NCBI RefSeq assembly: GCF_028858535.1
Contig: NZ_JAPMOU010000005.1
Location: forward strand, 124,001-188,000
Length of the DNA: 64,000 bases
Reading direction: 5' to 3'
Source: Spartinivicinus poritis
Lineage (GTDB): Bacteria > Pseudomonadota > Gammaproteobacteria > Pseudomonadales > Zooshikellaceae
In this document: positions 1-12,100 of the stretch, piece after piece
Layout: every line of letters begins with the position of its first letter
Position numbering within the stretch: position 1 is the stretch's first letter
Program-made: the position numbers and the translations under genes
Notes under the pieces: generated by a model
Told to the model about the DNA's origin: nothing
Databases searched by the model: none
Seen by the model: the letters and a program-made list of their open reading frames with translations, nothing else

Positions 1-480
1 GAAACGCGTAATCGGTTTAAGAGCACTTTTGATAAGGTCAATAATGGGTTACAAACCCTTTTTCCGAAGGTGTTTGGTGGCGGAAGTGCTTATTTAGAAC
101 TAACGGGTGAGGATTTATTAGACACGGGGGTGGCGATAATGGCCAGACCCCCAGGTAAGAAAAACAGCACGATTCATTTATTGTCAGGTGGTGAGAAAGC
201 ATTAACGGCCATCGCGTTAGTGTTTTCAATTTTCCAGCTAAATCCTGCGCCATTTTGTATGTTGGATGAGGTTGATGCGCCTTTAGATGATGCCAATGTG
301 GGACGCTATGCTCGCATGGTGACGGAAATGTCTAAGTCAGTACAATTTATTTACATTACCCACAATAAAATAGCGATGGAAGCTGCCAGCCAATTAATGG
401 GGGTAACCATGCAAGAGCCTGGGGTATCTCGCCTGGTAGCCGTTGATGTAGAAGCTGCCGCTGCACTGGCAGCAAACTAG
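1..480 (+). CDS. smc: Chromosome segregation ATPase SMC, C-terminal fragment (5' end outside window)
   Basis: This is the last 159 residues of an SMC condensin subunit, which bridges and compacts DNA during chromosome segregation. The reading frame is open from base 1, so the gene begins upstream of the window. The fragment carries the C-terminal half of the ABC-type ATPase head: the signature LSGGEK starts near fragment residue 61, and the Walker B stretch [11 protein letters not shown] starts near residue 87, followed by the D-loop. The family match is very clear. zipA and ligA follow on the same strand, an arrangement I recall from Pseudomonas-type genomes. The N-terminal half and the coiled coils cannot be judged here. 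Confidence 0.97.
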   Translation, partial: ETRNRFKSTFDKVNNGLQTLFPKVFGGGSAYLELTGEDLLDTGVAIMARPPGKKNSTIHLLSGGEKALTAIALVFSIFQLNPAPFCMLDEVDAPLDDANVGRYARMVTEMSKSVQFIYITHNKIAMEAASQLMGVTMQEPGVSRLVAVDVEAAAALAAN

Positions 481-823
481 CATCAAAAAATGAATAGGAA
501 ACAGGTTGCGCGTAAGTCTTAGATAAAAATTTATGGCTAAAAAGCGGCTAAATATTGCACGGCTTGAAAAATATGCACCATAATTATTGTAAGACGTAAG
601 AAGCATTGCCGCTCTAGATTGTTGCTGTAAATTGTCGTATAGCAAACAACAAGCGCAAGTTAAAGTCTGTTGTAACCGCTCATAAACTGGAGGCTGATGG
701 TTCAATATTTTGTGTTAGCAGTGTTTATTTTACAAGGCCTTCACAAAAATATCTGACGGTTGTGCCAGGTAGTGGTTGAGTAGGGTTATGATAGCCTAAT
801 TAGTAATAAGGTTGACAAATACA
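481..823. other. smc-zipA intergenic region
   Basis: About 340 bases without a convincing gene. A frame of about 100 codons runs on the minus strand from 705 into smc but has no recognisable product. A TATGAT hexamer at 787-792 could be the -10 of a zipA promoter, but no good -35 lies at the right distance. Otherwise nothing clear is seen. Confidence 0.4.
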
Positions 824-1870
824 ATGGATATCGGGTTACGAGAATCGTTAATTATTATCGGCATGATTGTGATAGCCGGTATTTTATTTGATGGTTATCG
901 TCGGATGAAAGTTAACCGGCGTCGCGCTAGAGACTTGTCTTTAGGAATGGGTGCTGGGTTACAAAATGACGTTGATGATTTTAATAATGAATTACCCAAC
1001 GGGGGCGCTCGTGTTGTTGCTCAAGGAGATCAGCCGGTGATGCTGGATGATGAGGTGATCCCTGTGGCTGAAGAAACAGTGGCACCAGAGCCACCATTAA
1101 TCAGTACGCCAGTGGTTGCAGAAAAAACAGATAAAGTGACACCACTACAGCAATATAAAACGGCTAAGGTTTCATGGGGCAGTAACAGTTCAACAACGAA
1201 TAAAAAAGCGCCAACAACCAAGCCTGTGATTGCTTCTGATGCTGAAGCAGATGACGATGTGTTAATAGCGGATAAGACTGATCACTATACAACACCTGTG
1301 ACTAAGCCTACTGCTGCTCGTGTTATTAATAAAAATACCAGCAAACAAAAAACCACTAAACGAGCCCCAGTAAAAACGGTTAAGAAAGAGCCTGCTACCA
1401 CAGCGGTGGATCAATCTAATCAGTCTATTGCTGAAGAAGTGATCATTATAAATGTTGTTGCAAAAACCGAAGAAGGGTTTGTTGGTAGTGAGCTGTTGCA
1501 TGCATTATTGGCAAATGGCCTCAAGTTTGGTGAGATGCAAATTTTCCATCGTCATGAGCAGCCTGACGGTAATGGTTGTGTTTTATTCAGTGCAGCTAAT
1601 GGAGTAGAGCCTGGCTACTTTGACTTGGCTTCTATGGAGCAGCTGCAAACATCAGTGCTCAGTTTGTTCATGAGTTTGCCAGGGCCTCCAGAGCCAATGA
1701 AAGCCTTTGAGGAAATGGCGATGGCAGCTTACTATTTGTCCCGTTCATTGCAAGGTGAGTTGAAGGATGAACAGCACAGTGTGATGACGCAGCAAACATT
1801 AGAACACTGTCGTCAGCGCATCATGGACTACGAACGTCGTGTGCTGGTTAGAAAGCAGTCCGTTCAGTAA
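824..1870 (+). CDS. zipA: Cell division protein ZipA
   Basis: ZipA anchors the FtsZ ring to the inner membrane during divisome assembly. The 348-residue protein shows the standard layout: an N-terminal membrane helix (residues about 5-22), a basic stretch, a long proline-, threonine- and lysine-rich linker, and a C-terminal FtsZ-binding domain from about residue 205. That domain includes the family-typical VEPGYFDL and MSLPGPPEP stretches. I prefer the ATG at 824. A TTG at 812 is also in frame, but it directly abuts the AAGG at 808-811, which is better placed for a downstream start. The gene sits between smc and ligA, as in related genomes, and a strong terminator follows it. Confidence 0.93.
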   Translation: MDIGLRESLIIIGMIVIAGILFDGYRRMKVNRRRARDLSLGMGAGLQNDVDDFNNELPNGGARVVAQGDQPVMLDDEVIPVAEETVAPEPPLISTPVVAEKTDKVTPLQQYKTAKVSWGSNSSTTNKKAPTTKPVIASDAEADDDVLIADKTDHYTTPVTKPTAARVINKNTSKQKTTKRAPVKTVKKEPATTAVDQSNQSIAEEVIIINVVAKTEEGFVGSELLHALLANGLKFGEMQIFHRHEQPDGNGCVLFSAANGVEPGYFDLASMEQLQTSVLSLFMSLPGPPEPMKAFEEMAMAAYYLSRSLQGELKDEQHSVMTQQTLEHCRQRIMDYERRVLVRKQSVQ

Positions 1871-1899
1871 ACCTTTTTTTCGTACTAACTTCTATGATC

Positions 1900-1930
1900 T
1901 CAGGCCTGCTTTGCAGGCCTGACGTTTTTT
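1900..1930 (+). terminator. Rho-independent terminator after zipA
   Basis: A perfect 10-bp stem (1900-1909 with 1913-1922, arm TCAGGCCTGC) with a TTT loop is followed by six T residues at 1925-1930. It probably separates zipA from ligA transcription. Confidence 0.9.
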
Positions 1931-1951
1931 AGCTGATTGTTGGGGAAATGA

Positions 1952-3988
<2,037 letters not shown>

Positions 3989-4070
3989 CTTTATTATTCG
4001 TAAGTTCGGTTTACCTGGCTGTAGTTGGCCATTAATCAAGGGCCATTACGCTACAACTTCGGGTAAACGT

Positions 4071-4676
4071 ATGGTGGGGTTAGTAGTGGGTATCAGCTTG
4101 TTTCTGACGGGCTGTGCACATGCCCCACCACCTGAAAACCCCCATAATATTTGTAACATATTCCAAGAAAAAGAAGACTGGTACCACGAAGCCAAAAAGA
4201 GCACCCAGCGATGGGGAACACCCATCCCAGTGATGATGTCCATTATGTATCATGAATCCAGCTATGTGGCGAATGCACGACCGCCACGGCGATGGTATTG
4301 GGGATTTATTCCAGGGCCTCGTATTTCTACAGCCTATGGTTATGCCCAAGCACTAGATGGGGTTTGGGATGATTATCGTACAGAAGTAGGGGCTTGGGGG
4401 GATCGTGACGAATTTGCTGATGCAGTTGATTTTATTGGCTGGTATACCAATAAATCGCTACGCATTAATGGTGTCAAGTTATCTGATGCTCGCAATCAAT
4501 ACCTTAATTATCATGAAGGGTGGGGTGGTTACCAGCGCCGCACCTACCGGCGTAAGCGATGGTTGATGGGGGTGGCTAAGCGGGTTGAAAAAAAAGCTAA
4601 GCAGTATCGTTATCAATTGAAGCAATGTGAAGAAGAGTTAAATAAGCCCAGTTTTTGGCAATGGTTGTTTGGCTAA
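4071..4676 (+). CDS. Probable lipoprotein with transglycosylase-like domain
   Basis: A 201-residue predicted lipoprotein. A short hydrophobic signal ends in the lipobox LTGC at residues 12-15, so it should be lipidated and held in the envelope. The mature part contains a stretch around the catalytic-type glutamate in MYHESSY, followed by AYGYAQAL, which resembles lytic transglycosylase (SLT-type) folds that cleave peptidoglycan. The basic C-terminal third has no recognised domain. A homologous gene follows ligA in related genomes as I recall. The frame stays open upstream into the end of ligA, but the ATG at 4071 best fits a lipoprotein signal. Enzyme activity is inferred, not shown. Confidence 0.75.
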   Translation: MVGLVVGISLFLTGCAHAPPPENPHNICNIFQEKEDWYHEAKKSTQRWGTPIPVMMSIMYHESSYVANARPPRRWYWGFIPGPRISTAYGYAQALDGVWDDYRTEVGAWGDRDEFADAVDFIGWYTNKSLRINGVKLSDARNQYLNYHEGWGGYQRRTYRRKRWLMGVAKRVEKKAKQYRYQLKQCEEELNKPSFWQWLFG

Positions 4677-5171
4677 ATTTAGAGTAATTAAGTCTCACTC
4701 TTTTCAAAAAAACACCAGCCTGTGAACAAGCCCTTGCTTAGGTGCTTCTCTCTCTAGACAGTTGGTAGCATAATCCAAGCTTAGAAGGGATATCAGTTAC
4801 TGTTAATTGAGTAATAATGCAAATACAAAATTTACCCTATACACAGTTAAAAAATACTTGGTGCAGTAACTAATTAATATAGCCAATACGAATGGCTGTA
4901 AACCCTTAAAGTCATTCGTGAAGGGTATAGGTTGATTGAAGGATTGAAGCGCTCGAAACAATAATTGCTTCAGGGAATGAAGTGTCAAACCTGAAACTAC
5001 TTGTCAATTAGCGCTCGTTGAACAAAAAATAGACCGCCAATAAAGCTAGACTAATACGATGGAGCACTCAATTAGGTAACATTTTTCACGTTATTTATTA
5101 AGTGCTCCTAAGAGCTGGTTTTTTTGCGCTACAATACGGCATTTGTCGGTCTTTTCAGGAAGGAGTATCAC
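4677..5171. other. Intergenic region with hairpin
   Basis: About 495 bases without a recognisable gene. An inverted repeat, GGAGCACT (5061-5068) with AGTGCTCC (5101-5108), lies about 64 bases before the next start and could form a leader hairpin. A smaller hairpin ACCCTT/AAGGGT ends in the GAAGGGTATA motif near 4920 that recurs elsewhere in the window. Short AT-rich stretches are otherwise featureless. Confidence 0.4.
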
Positions 5172-5612
5172 TTGGACCGTGAGTCAATAGTGTATGGTTG
5201 TATAAAAGACTTACCCTTTGGTAATGAGACAGAAGTGCTTAAACGTAGATACCATAACTTACGCACAATTCACTCACTACCCGGCGGGGATGAGTGGCCT
5301 TTTTTGTCTCGTGATTTTTTTGCTGTATCAGGCAGTCAGCCTGAGCAAGGTACTTATATAACCCAAGTTATTCACTTTGGGGCTTCTTATTGTGCTGTGG
5401 AGTGTGACTGGGAGCAGTGGATAAAAAAGTTTGAAGCGATTTTAAAGCAAATGTACTGGAATTCTGCCACCGTACATTTAGAAACTGAACTGGCTGGCAC
5501 CCATACTTTTAGCTGGCATGCGGAGAAAAGCTATCACTCACCAGGTGAAGAGTTAAAAGCGCGTTGTGAATGGCAGCATGATGGCCAGCTAAAAACCAAG
5601 CAGCACGCATAA
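5172..5612 (+). CDS. Conserved-looking hypothetical protein
   Basis: I do not recognise this family. The 146-residue product has no signal peptide or membrane helix, so it is probably cytoplasmic. It is rich in aromatic residues and histidine, with an N-terminal YGCIKDLPFGN stretch and an SLPGGDEWPFLS stretch that look like conserved motifs. The start is set by a strong GGAAGGAG ribosome binding site (5158-5165) six bases before a TTG at 5172; the frame is open further up to another TTG at 5124, which has no such site. It stands alone, convergent with the FAD oxidase gene, downstream of a hairpin-containing leader. No function is proposed. Confidence 0.7.
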   Translation: MDRESIVYGCIKDLPFGNETEVLKRRYHNLRTIHSLPGGDEWPFLSRDFFAVSGSQPEQGTYITQVIHFGASYCAVECDWEQWIKKFEAILKQMYWNSATVHLETELAGTHTFSWHAEKSYHSPGEELKARCEWQHDGQLKTKQHA

Positions 5613-5652
5613 TGTAAGGATAATTTCTGAACATGGTTTTAAATAGTTGTAT

Positions 5653-6951
5653 TTAAAAACAGTCTTTTAAGCGGTAATACAACATCCCTAATGCTAATAA
5701 GGGGGATCTTAATAATGGGCCTCCAGGAAAAGTCAGGTGCTTAATATTAGCAAATACATCAAAACGCTCTAGCTGACCACTCAATGCCTCAGCCATTAGC
5801 CTGCCCATCATATGGGTGGCACTCAAACCATGACCAGAGTAGGCTTGGGCATAATAGATATTTTGGTCAAGTACTCCCAATTGGGGCATTCGATTAGCCC
5901 CAATGCCAATGTAACCTCCCCACTGATAATCAATATTCACACTGGCCAGTTGTGGAAATACCTTAAGCATATTAGGTCGCAGGGCCTGGCTAATATTGCC
6001 GGGGTGCTGACCAGAATAATGACACAACCCACCAAATAACAACCGCTTGTCTGCGGAAAGGCGAAAGTAATCTAAGGTGATCCGCTGGTCACTGACAGCC
6101 ATATTCTGAGGTAATAACTGTTGAGCTAGGCTATCAGTGAGTGGCTCAGTAGCGATGATATAGCTGCCTGCGGGGAGCACTTTACCTGCTAGCTGTGGCA
6201 GTAGTTGACCAAGGTAGGCATTACAACCCACCACAACGGCATTGGCTTTAACCTGGCCATAGGGCGTTTTTACTGTGGGGTGTAGCCCAGGCTCAATAGC
6301 AGTGACAGGGCTTTTTTCATAGATTTCAACCCCAAGCTGGGTGGCTGCAGCGGCTTCGCCTAAACACAGGTTTAGTGGGTGCAAATGGCCGCTACCCATA
6401 TCGACTAACCCTCCGATATAGCCGTTAGCCCCAACCACGGAGCAAAGTTCTGCCTGGTTAACCCATTTCAATGGATAAGAGTAGTTGCGTTGGGTGGATT
6501 CTTGGTAGTAATCAGCTAATTGACGAAGGTGTTTTGGCTTGGTAGCTGCGTCAAAATACCCCCAGGTTAAGTCACAGTCTATTTGGTATTTAGCCACTCG
6601 TTCTTTAACAATTTCTACAGCTTCGATCCCCATATGCCAGATCGCATCAATACCTTCTTGGCCAATTAAGTTCCGAAATTGTTCAGTCCCATGTCCAATC
6701 CCTCTAATAAGTTGGCCTCCATTGCGACCAGAGGCTCCCCAGCCAACCTGATGAGCTTCTAGTACGCAGACTTGGTAATTACGCTCAGCCAACTCTAATG
6801 CAGTAGAAATACCAGTAAAACCGCCACCAATAATACAGACATCAACTGTTTTATTGCTGTTTAAATGAGGGTAGGCCGGCTGCTGATTAACACTAGCAAC
6901 GTAATAAGATGTGGGGTAATTGTCACTATGTACAGAGTCTTGATGCCTCAT
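5653..6951 (-). CDS. FAD-dependent oxidoreductase, gamma-glutamylputrescine oxidase-like
   Basis: A 432-residue flavoprotein of the DAO (glycine/D-amino-acid oxidase) superfamily. The FAD-binding GGGFTGIS motif lies near residues 42-49, and WGASGRNGGQL, typical of the PuuB/OrdL subgroup, follows about 30 residues later. The C-terminal FAD contact region with YSGHGLSATHM is present. By family, the likely reaction is oxidation of a secondary or primary amine such as gamma-glutamylputrescine, but the other puu genes are absent nearby, so the substrate is open. It starts 20 bases after mnmC ends on the same strand and may be co-transcribed with it. Confidence 0.85.
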   Translation of the reverse strand: MRHQDSVHSDNYPTSYYVASVNQQPAYPHLNSNKTVDVCIIGGGFTGISTALELAERNYQVCVLEAHQVGWGASGRNGGQLIRGIGHGTEQFRNLIGQEGIDAIWHMGIEAVEIVKERVAKYQIDCDLTWGYFDAATKPKHLRQLADYYQESTQRNYSYPLKWVNQAELCSVVGANGYIGGLVDMGSGHLHPLNLCLGEAAAATQLGVEIYEKSPVTAIEPGLHPTVKTPYGQVKANAVVVGCNAYLGQLLPQLAGKVLPAGSYIIATEPLTDSLAQQLLPQNMAVSDQRITLDYFRLSADKRLLFGGLCHYSGQHPGNISQALRPNMLKVFPQLASVNIDYQWGGYIGIGANRMPQLGVLDQNIYYAQAYSGHGLSATHMMGRLMAEALSGQLERFDVFANIKHLTFPGGPLLRSPLLALGMLYYRLKDCF

Positions 6952-6971
6952 AAGCCGTATTCTTTTTGATT

Positions 6972-8975
6972 TTAGCGCTTACGTTGAATTAAGTCCTTCA
7001 CCAAAAAGCGGCTAGGGTGAAGGGCCGCTAGTAACTCATGGCCTACTGGCATGGGCTCACCTGTTACATAGCAAGCAAGAATTTCCCCTGCAAGTGGCGC
7101 AGAAATTAACCCCCTAGAACCATGACCCGTGGTAACAAATAGGCCTGATTGATAAGGGGCTGGTTGAGTAAATGGCTGTCTGGCATTTTTCCGTAAATCA
7201 CCGTAGGTTTCAATAAAGGCTTGTTCGGCAACAAGTGGACCAATGACAGGCATAAAGTCAGGAGTCGTACACCGAAAGCCGACTCTTCCTTCTTGAAATC
7301 CAGTTGGTTGTTGCTGCTGGCAGGCTGTATAGCAACTAGGGGCTAACTGTTGTAAACGGTGTAAGTTCAGCTGATGGTCTTCAATGGTTAATTCGCCAGT
7401 TGTAGAATGGTGATTGAAAGTAGCGCCTACTAAGTGCTGGCCTGCAACGGCGGGCGCTAAATAGCCATCACCACAAATGACAGTTCTCAGCTGCTGGCTA
7501 GTTTCGTTGACTGGAAAGTAACTGGTTTGGCCACGAATAGCAGCCAGTTTCAAATAGCGGCTTGCTTTTAGCTGACTACTTAGTGTACCACCCGCAATGA
7601 TCACCACCGGGGCTTGCCATTGACGCTGTTGATGGTCAGTTAAACACCACTGTTGCTCATCTGCTTGCCACTGAATATCAATAATTTGTGCCTGTGGTAT
7701 AAAGTTAATGCCAGGCTGCTGCAAGAGACTAGTACATAAATGCTTAGGTGAAACCCAACCTGCTTCTGGGAAAAACAACCCTGGGTATTTTATTTCAGTA
7801 CCTGCTAGCTCACTCAGCATAGTCGATGTAGCAGCTTGGACCATACTCTCAGGGTATAGGCCACTGTTAATAATCGCTTGTTGTCGTTCCGCTTCTTTGT
7901 CATTAAACGCCAGTTGAATCACCCCACAGGCAGACCAAAAAGACTGCTGGGATAATCGCTGTTGGATGTTATTTAACCATTGCAAGCTGAAGCGATAGCC
8001 TTGTCCAACCAACTGGTTGAGTGGGGTTTGATGGGCAGATAATTTCGCATAAAGCACACCTTGAGGGTTACCTGAAGCCGCCTCAGCTGGTGCAGCCTGC
8101 TGGTCCAACACAGTAACCTTAAAGCCTCGTAGGCGTAAGGCTTCTGCTGTGGAGGCACCTGCTAAACCCGCACCAACTATCAGGGCCTGCTTGGCCTGAG
8201 CAGTTTGAAGAGGTTGGGGACGATCAAGCCATGGGGTTTTAGTTGTGATTACAGAAGAGATAGTATTGTCTTTAATGCCACACAGCATATCCCGCTTGCT
8301 ACCAAACCCTTTGACTTTATTGACCGTAAAACCAACGGCTTGTAAACCACGGCGAACGATCCCAGCAGCAGTAAAAGTACTGAAGGTCGTTCCTATCGTG
8401 CTTTTATTTGCTATGGCTTGAAATAAACTGGGCTGCCATAGTGAAGGGTTTTTCGCGGGGGCAAAGCCATCTAAAAACCAGGCATTAACAGATCCATCCA
8501 ATTGTGGAAGGCACTCATTAGCATCCCCAATTAACAAGGTAAGCAAAACCTTGCCGTTAGCAAATTGAAAGCGATAAATGCCAGGTCCAAGTATCTGGTA
8601 TTGACTCAATAGCTTATTGGCATAGGGAGCTAATTCAGGCCATAAGGCCAGTGCCTGCAATAAGTCTTGCTTGGTCAATGGGTACTGCTCACAGGAAATA
8701 TAATGCAGCTGTGCTGTTGCTGGTGCATGTTGCTGCCAAAGTTGCCAGGTGCAGAGAAAATTTAAGCCTGTGCCAAAGCCTGTTTCGGCAATAGTAAAAA
8801 AGTTTTCTCGAAGGCTTTGCCAACGTTCTGCTAACTGGTTATGCGCAAGAAATACATAGCGTGTTTCTGCTAAACCATTGGTTTTTGAAAAATAAACATC
8901 GTCGAATGTGGTGGCGATAGGGAGCCCCTGTGGATTCCAGGAAAGCTCTGCCTGAGGTGGTTGCTGAGATGACAA
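6972..8975 (-). CDS. mnmC: Bifunctional tRNA 5-(methylaminomethyl)-2-thiouridine biosynthesis protein MnmC
   Basis: MnmC makes the last two steps of mnm5s2U34 in tRNA. The C-terminal FAD domain removes the carboxymethyl group, and the N-terminal SAM domain methylates the amine. The N-terminal part shows FDDVYFS, GFGTGLNF and the DGFAPAKNP motif; the FAD domain begins with a GAGLAGAS dinucleotide-binding motif near residue 270. The frame is open to an ATG at 9110, but the first 45 residues match nothing expected. I choose the TTG at 8975, which gives an MSSQQPPQAELSW start typical of the family and has AGGG upstream. The product is 667 residues. Confidence 0.93.
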   Translation of the reverse strand: MSSQQPPQAELSWNPQGLPIATTFDDVYFSKTNGLAETRYVFLAHNQLAERWQSLRENFFTIAETGFGTGLNFLCTWQLWQQHAPATAQLHYISCEQYPLTKQDLLQALALWPELAPYANKLLSQYQILGPGIYRFQFANGKVLLTLLIGDANECLPQLDGSVNAWFLDGFAPAKNPSLWQPSLFQAIANKSTIGTTFSTFTAAGIVRRGLQAVGFTVNKVKGFGSKRDMLCGIKDNTISSVITTKTPWLDRPQPLQTAQAKQALIVGAGLAGASTAEALRLRGFKVTVLDQQAAPAEAASGNPQGVLYAKLSAHQTPLNQLVGQGYRFSLQWLNNIQQRLSQQSFWSACGVIQLAFNDKEAERQQAIINSGLYPESMVQAATSTMLSELAGTEIKYPGLFFPEAGWVSPKHLCTSLLQQPGINFIPQAQIIDIQWQADEQQWCLTDHQQRQWQAPVVIIAGGTLSSQLKASRYLKLAAIRGQTSYFPVNETSQQLRTVICGDGYLAPAVAGQHLVGATFNHHSTTGELTIEDHQLNLHRLQQLAPSCYTACQQQQPTGFQEGRVGFRCTTPDFMPVIGPLVAEQAFIETYGDLRKNARQPFTQPAPYQSGLFVTTGHGSRGLISAPLAGEILACYVTGEPMPVGHELLAALHPSRFLVKDLIQRKR

Positions 8976-9146
8976 GCGGTTAGCCCTACTAAATATCAAT
9001 ACCGAGTTGTGACGGCATTGTAGCGAGTTACCTGTTAACTTTCGAGGGATATAAGTGACGGGTGCAACCAGCATAATGACATTTGCTGGGCTACAGTTAT
9101 GAAAAAGCATTTTTAAAAGTAGTTGTTTTCATCCAAGGGGGTTGGC

Positions 9147-12100
9147 GTGCTTGAAGAGCTGCCGAGCTTTGTGGTCAACCTGATCGTTATTCATGGGTTA
9201 GTTTGCCTTTGTCATAGGCTCCGTAAAAAATTCACCCTGGCATTATTGTATGGGGCATTGGTTATTTTCAGTGTCCTAGCTTGGCGTTATGGCTATGCCG
9301 ATTTTCGTATTGTCAAAGCGCCACTGTCACTCATGCTGGTGGATATTACCGTTTACAGTGGCATGATCTTTGGGGTTATTCTCCTTTATCTGTATGAGGG
9401 GCCTTTTGCGGCACGGGTTGCCATTGGTTTAATTATTGTTAGTAGTCTGGTGCCGCTTATTAATTTGGGGCTTGCCTCACTTAATACCAGTTTGGTAGCT
9501 GATGGTTCGCCTCTGCATGTACGCTCCATGGTATTACCCTCCCTGGTCAGTGCAGCTATTTCCATGCTGATGCTGGTATCAATGGCAATATTATGGGAAA
9601 TCCTGGTGTGGCTGATGCCCGGTATTTCAGCCGCTCTGCGACTGGGTATTACTATGCTGTTGATTTTGCTGGTTGATTCTGTATTGCGTCATAACCTGGC
9701 AGAGCTCAGTTATTTAGCTGGGCAGGATTTACTGGCCTATGCCTGGTTAGCCAGTGGTATTGCAACTTTCATGGCATGTTTGTGGATGGCGGTTGGTTTA
9801 CGCGTTGAGCCTTTACCAGACTTATCCGAATGGAAAAAACCCATCTTTTCAATATTTCGTAATTTAAAAGAGCTGCAAAAAGAGCTGCTGGAAACCCAGC
9901 GAACCTTGGAGCTGTTACAAAATCCTGAAAAAGCTGTGGAAGCAGGAGATGATGAATTACTGAAGTCAGGTCTGGCTGAGTGGCGAGGACATGATTTATT
10001 GGATAATCCTACGATCCAGGTTTTTTCATTAGATATGGATTTTAAATATATCTTCTTTAATGAAACGCACTTTGAGTTAATGAAGCATTATGCAAAGGTT
10101 GAAATTAAACCGGGCATGGATTTTTTACCCGTTGCAGTGGAGTTTTCCAGTGAGGATGAAGGCATTCGCTTTTTAAATCAAATCATTCGAGGAGAAACCG
10201 TACAGGTTGAGCGCCGTTATGAGTCACCTGATCGAGAATCAGAAGTCTATGACTTTCGTTATACCCCTGTATTGAGTAGTGATGGCTTTATAAATGGAGT
10301 CATTGCATTTGCTGTCAATATTACAGAACAACATCGTGCCATTAATAAATTAGTACGTTCTGAACAGCGCTGGCAGTTGGCGTTGGAAGGTAGTCAGGAT
10401 GGTATTTGGGACTGGGAAATTCAAGATGGAATGTTGTTTTATTCCCCTCGCTGGTATGAAATGCTGGGTTATAGCCAGGAAAATATGATTTTAAACGGGG
10501 AAGAATGGTTAAGTTTAATTCACCCTGAGGATCGTGAGCGCACTATTAAAGAGTGTCAGGCCCATACCTGCGAAGCCAGTGAGTTTTATTTAAGCGAACA
10601 TCGCAAAAAGCATCGTGACGGCCATTATATTTGGGTGCTAGAACGGGGCAAAGCCCAGTTTGATCGAGAGAATAAGCCCATTAGGTTGTTGGGTACATTA
10701 ACGGACATTACTCGACGTAAAGAAGCAGAAGAGCGCTTAAAACGCAGTGAAGAACAGCTGCGTTATGCATTTGAAGTGGCTGATGAAGGCATTTGGGATT
10801 ATGACTTGGTAACCCAAAGTATTTTTTATAGCCCGCAGTATATTGCCATGCTGGGTTATGCGAGTACTGAATTTGAAGATGATCCCCAGGCTTGGTTGCA
10901 ATATGTTCATCCTGATGATTTACCAAAAGCCAAAGCTTTTATCGGTGATCATATTTGTCGTCATGGTGAGTATGAAGATCAGTTCCGGATGTATCGTAGT
11001 AATGGTGAATTAATTCATGTGCTGTCACGCGGTAAAGTGGTGGACATTGATGTGGAAGGGAACCCCCGTCGCGTTATTGGTATTCATAAAGATATTTCTG
11101 AGCGGGTAAGACGGATGGAGCAGATTGAGAATCTGGCTTTTTATGATTCCCTTACTAATTTACCAAACCGCCGATTATTGATGGAACGAGCCAGGCAAAG
11201 CTTGGCCATGGCCAAGCGCCAGAAAAAAAGTATGGGGGTGATGGTTATTGATTTGGATAAATTTAAACAAGTTAATGACACCCTCGGTCATGATGTGGGG
11301 GATGCTGTTTTAATCGAAATTGGCCAGCGGGTGAAATCCAGCTTGAGAGAAGTAGATACCTTGTGTCGTCAAGGAGGGGATGAATTTTCGATCATTTTAC
11401 CTGAGTGTAATTCATTAACGGCTTTACAATTAGCCAATCGAATTCGAGAAGCGTTAAATGAACCTTGTCAGATCAATGATCATCCAATTGAACTAGGCGC
11501 CAGTATTGGTATCGCCTGCTACCCGGAAGATGGCGATAACCTGGGCGAGTTGTTTAAAAATGCCGATATTGCGATGTATCAGGCCAAACATAAAGGGTTG
11601 CATGTATCGCTGTTTAAGGAAGAGCAGGCCGAGGTTATGCAGCGGCGGGTAAGGCTTGAAAAAGACTTACAAAAAGCCATCGGCTCGCCACAAATGTACC
11701 TGACCTTTCAGCCCAGAACCAATTTAATTACTGGGCAATATACCAGTGTTGAAGTATTAACACGCTGGACACACCCTGAGTTTGGGGAAGTTATGCCGCT
11801 GGAGTTTATTCCTATTGCAGAAAACTCTGGGTTAATTCATAGCTTGGGACGTTGGATTGTAACAGAGGCTTGCCGGCAGTCTCAGGAGTGGAGGGCAGCA
11901 GGGCTCTCAGTAAAAATCGCGGTGAATGTTTCTGCTACCGAATTGCAAAATAACCAGTTACACAAATTTATTCAACAGGTGTTGTCTGAGTATGGACTGG
12001 CTGGTAGTGACCTAGAAATTGAATTAACTGAATCCGCTGTAATGAAAAATGTCGAAAAGAACAGTGTATTACTCCATGCTTTTAAAGATCTAGGTGTAGG

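Noticed and set aside
394-705. 103-codon minus-strand frame overlapping the end of smc
   Set aside because: It overlaps conserved smc coding sequence, the product is unrecognisable and no ribosome binding site is evident.
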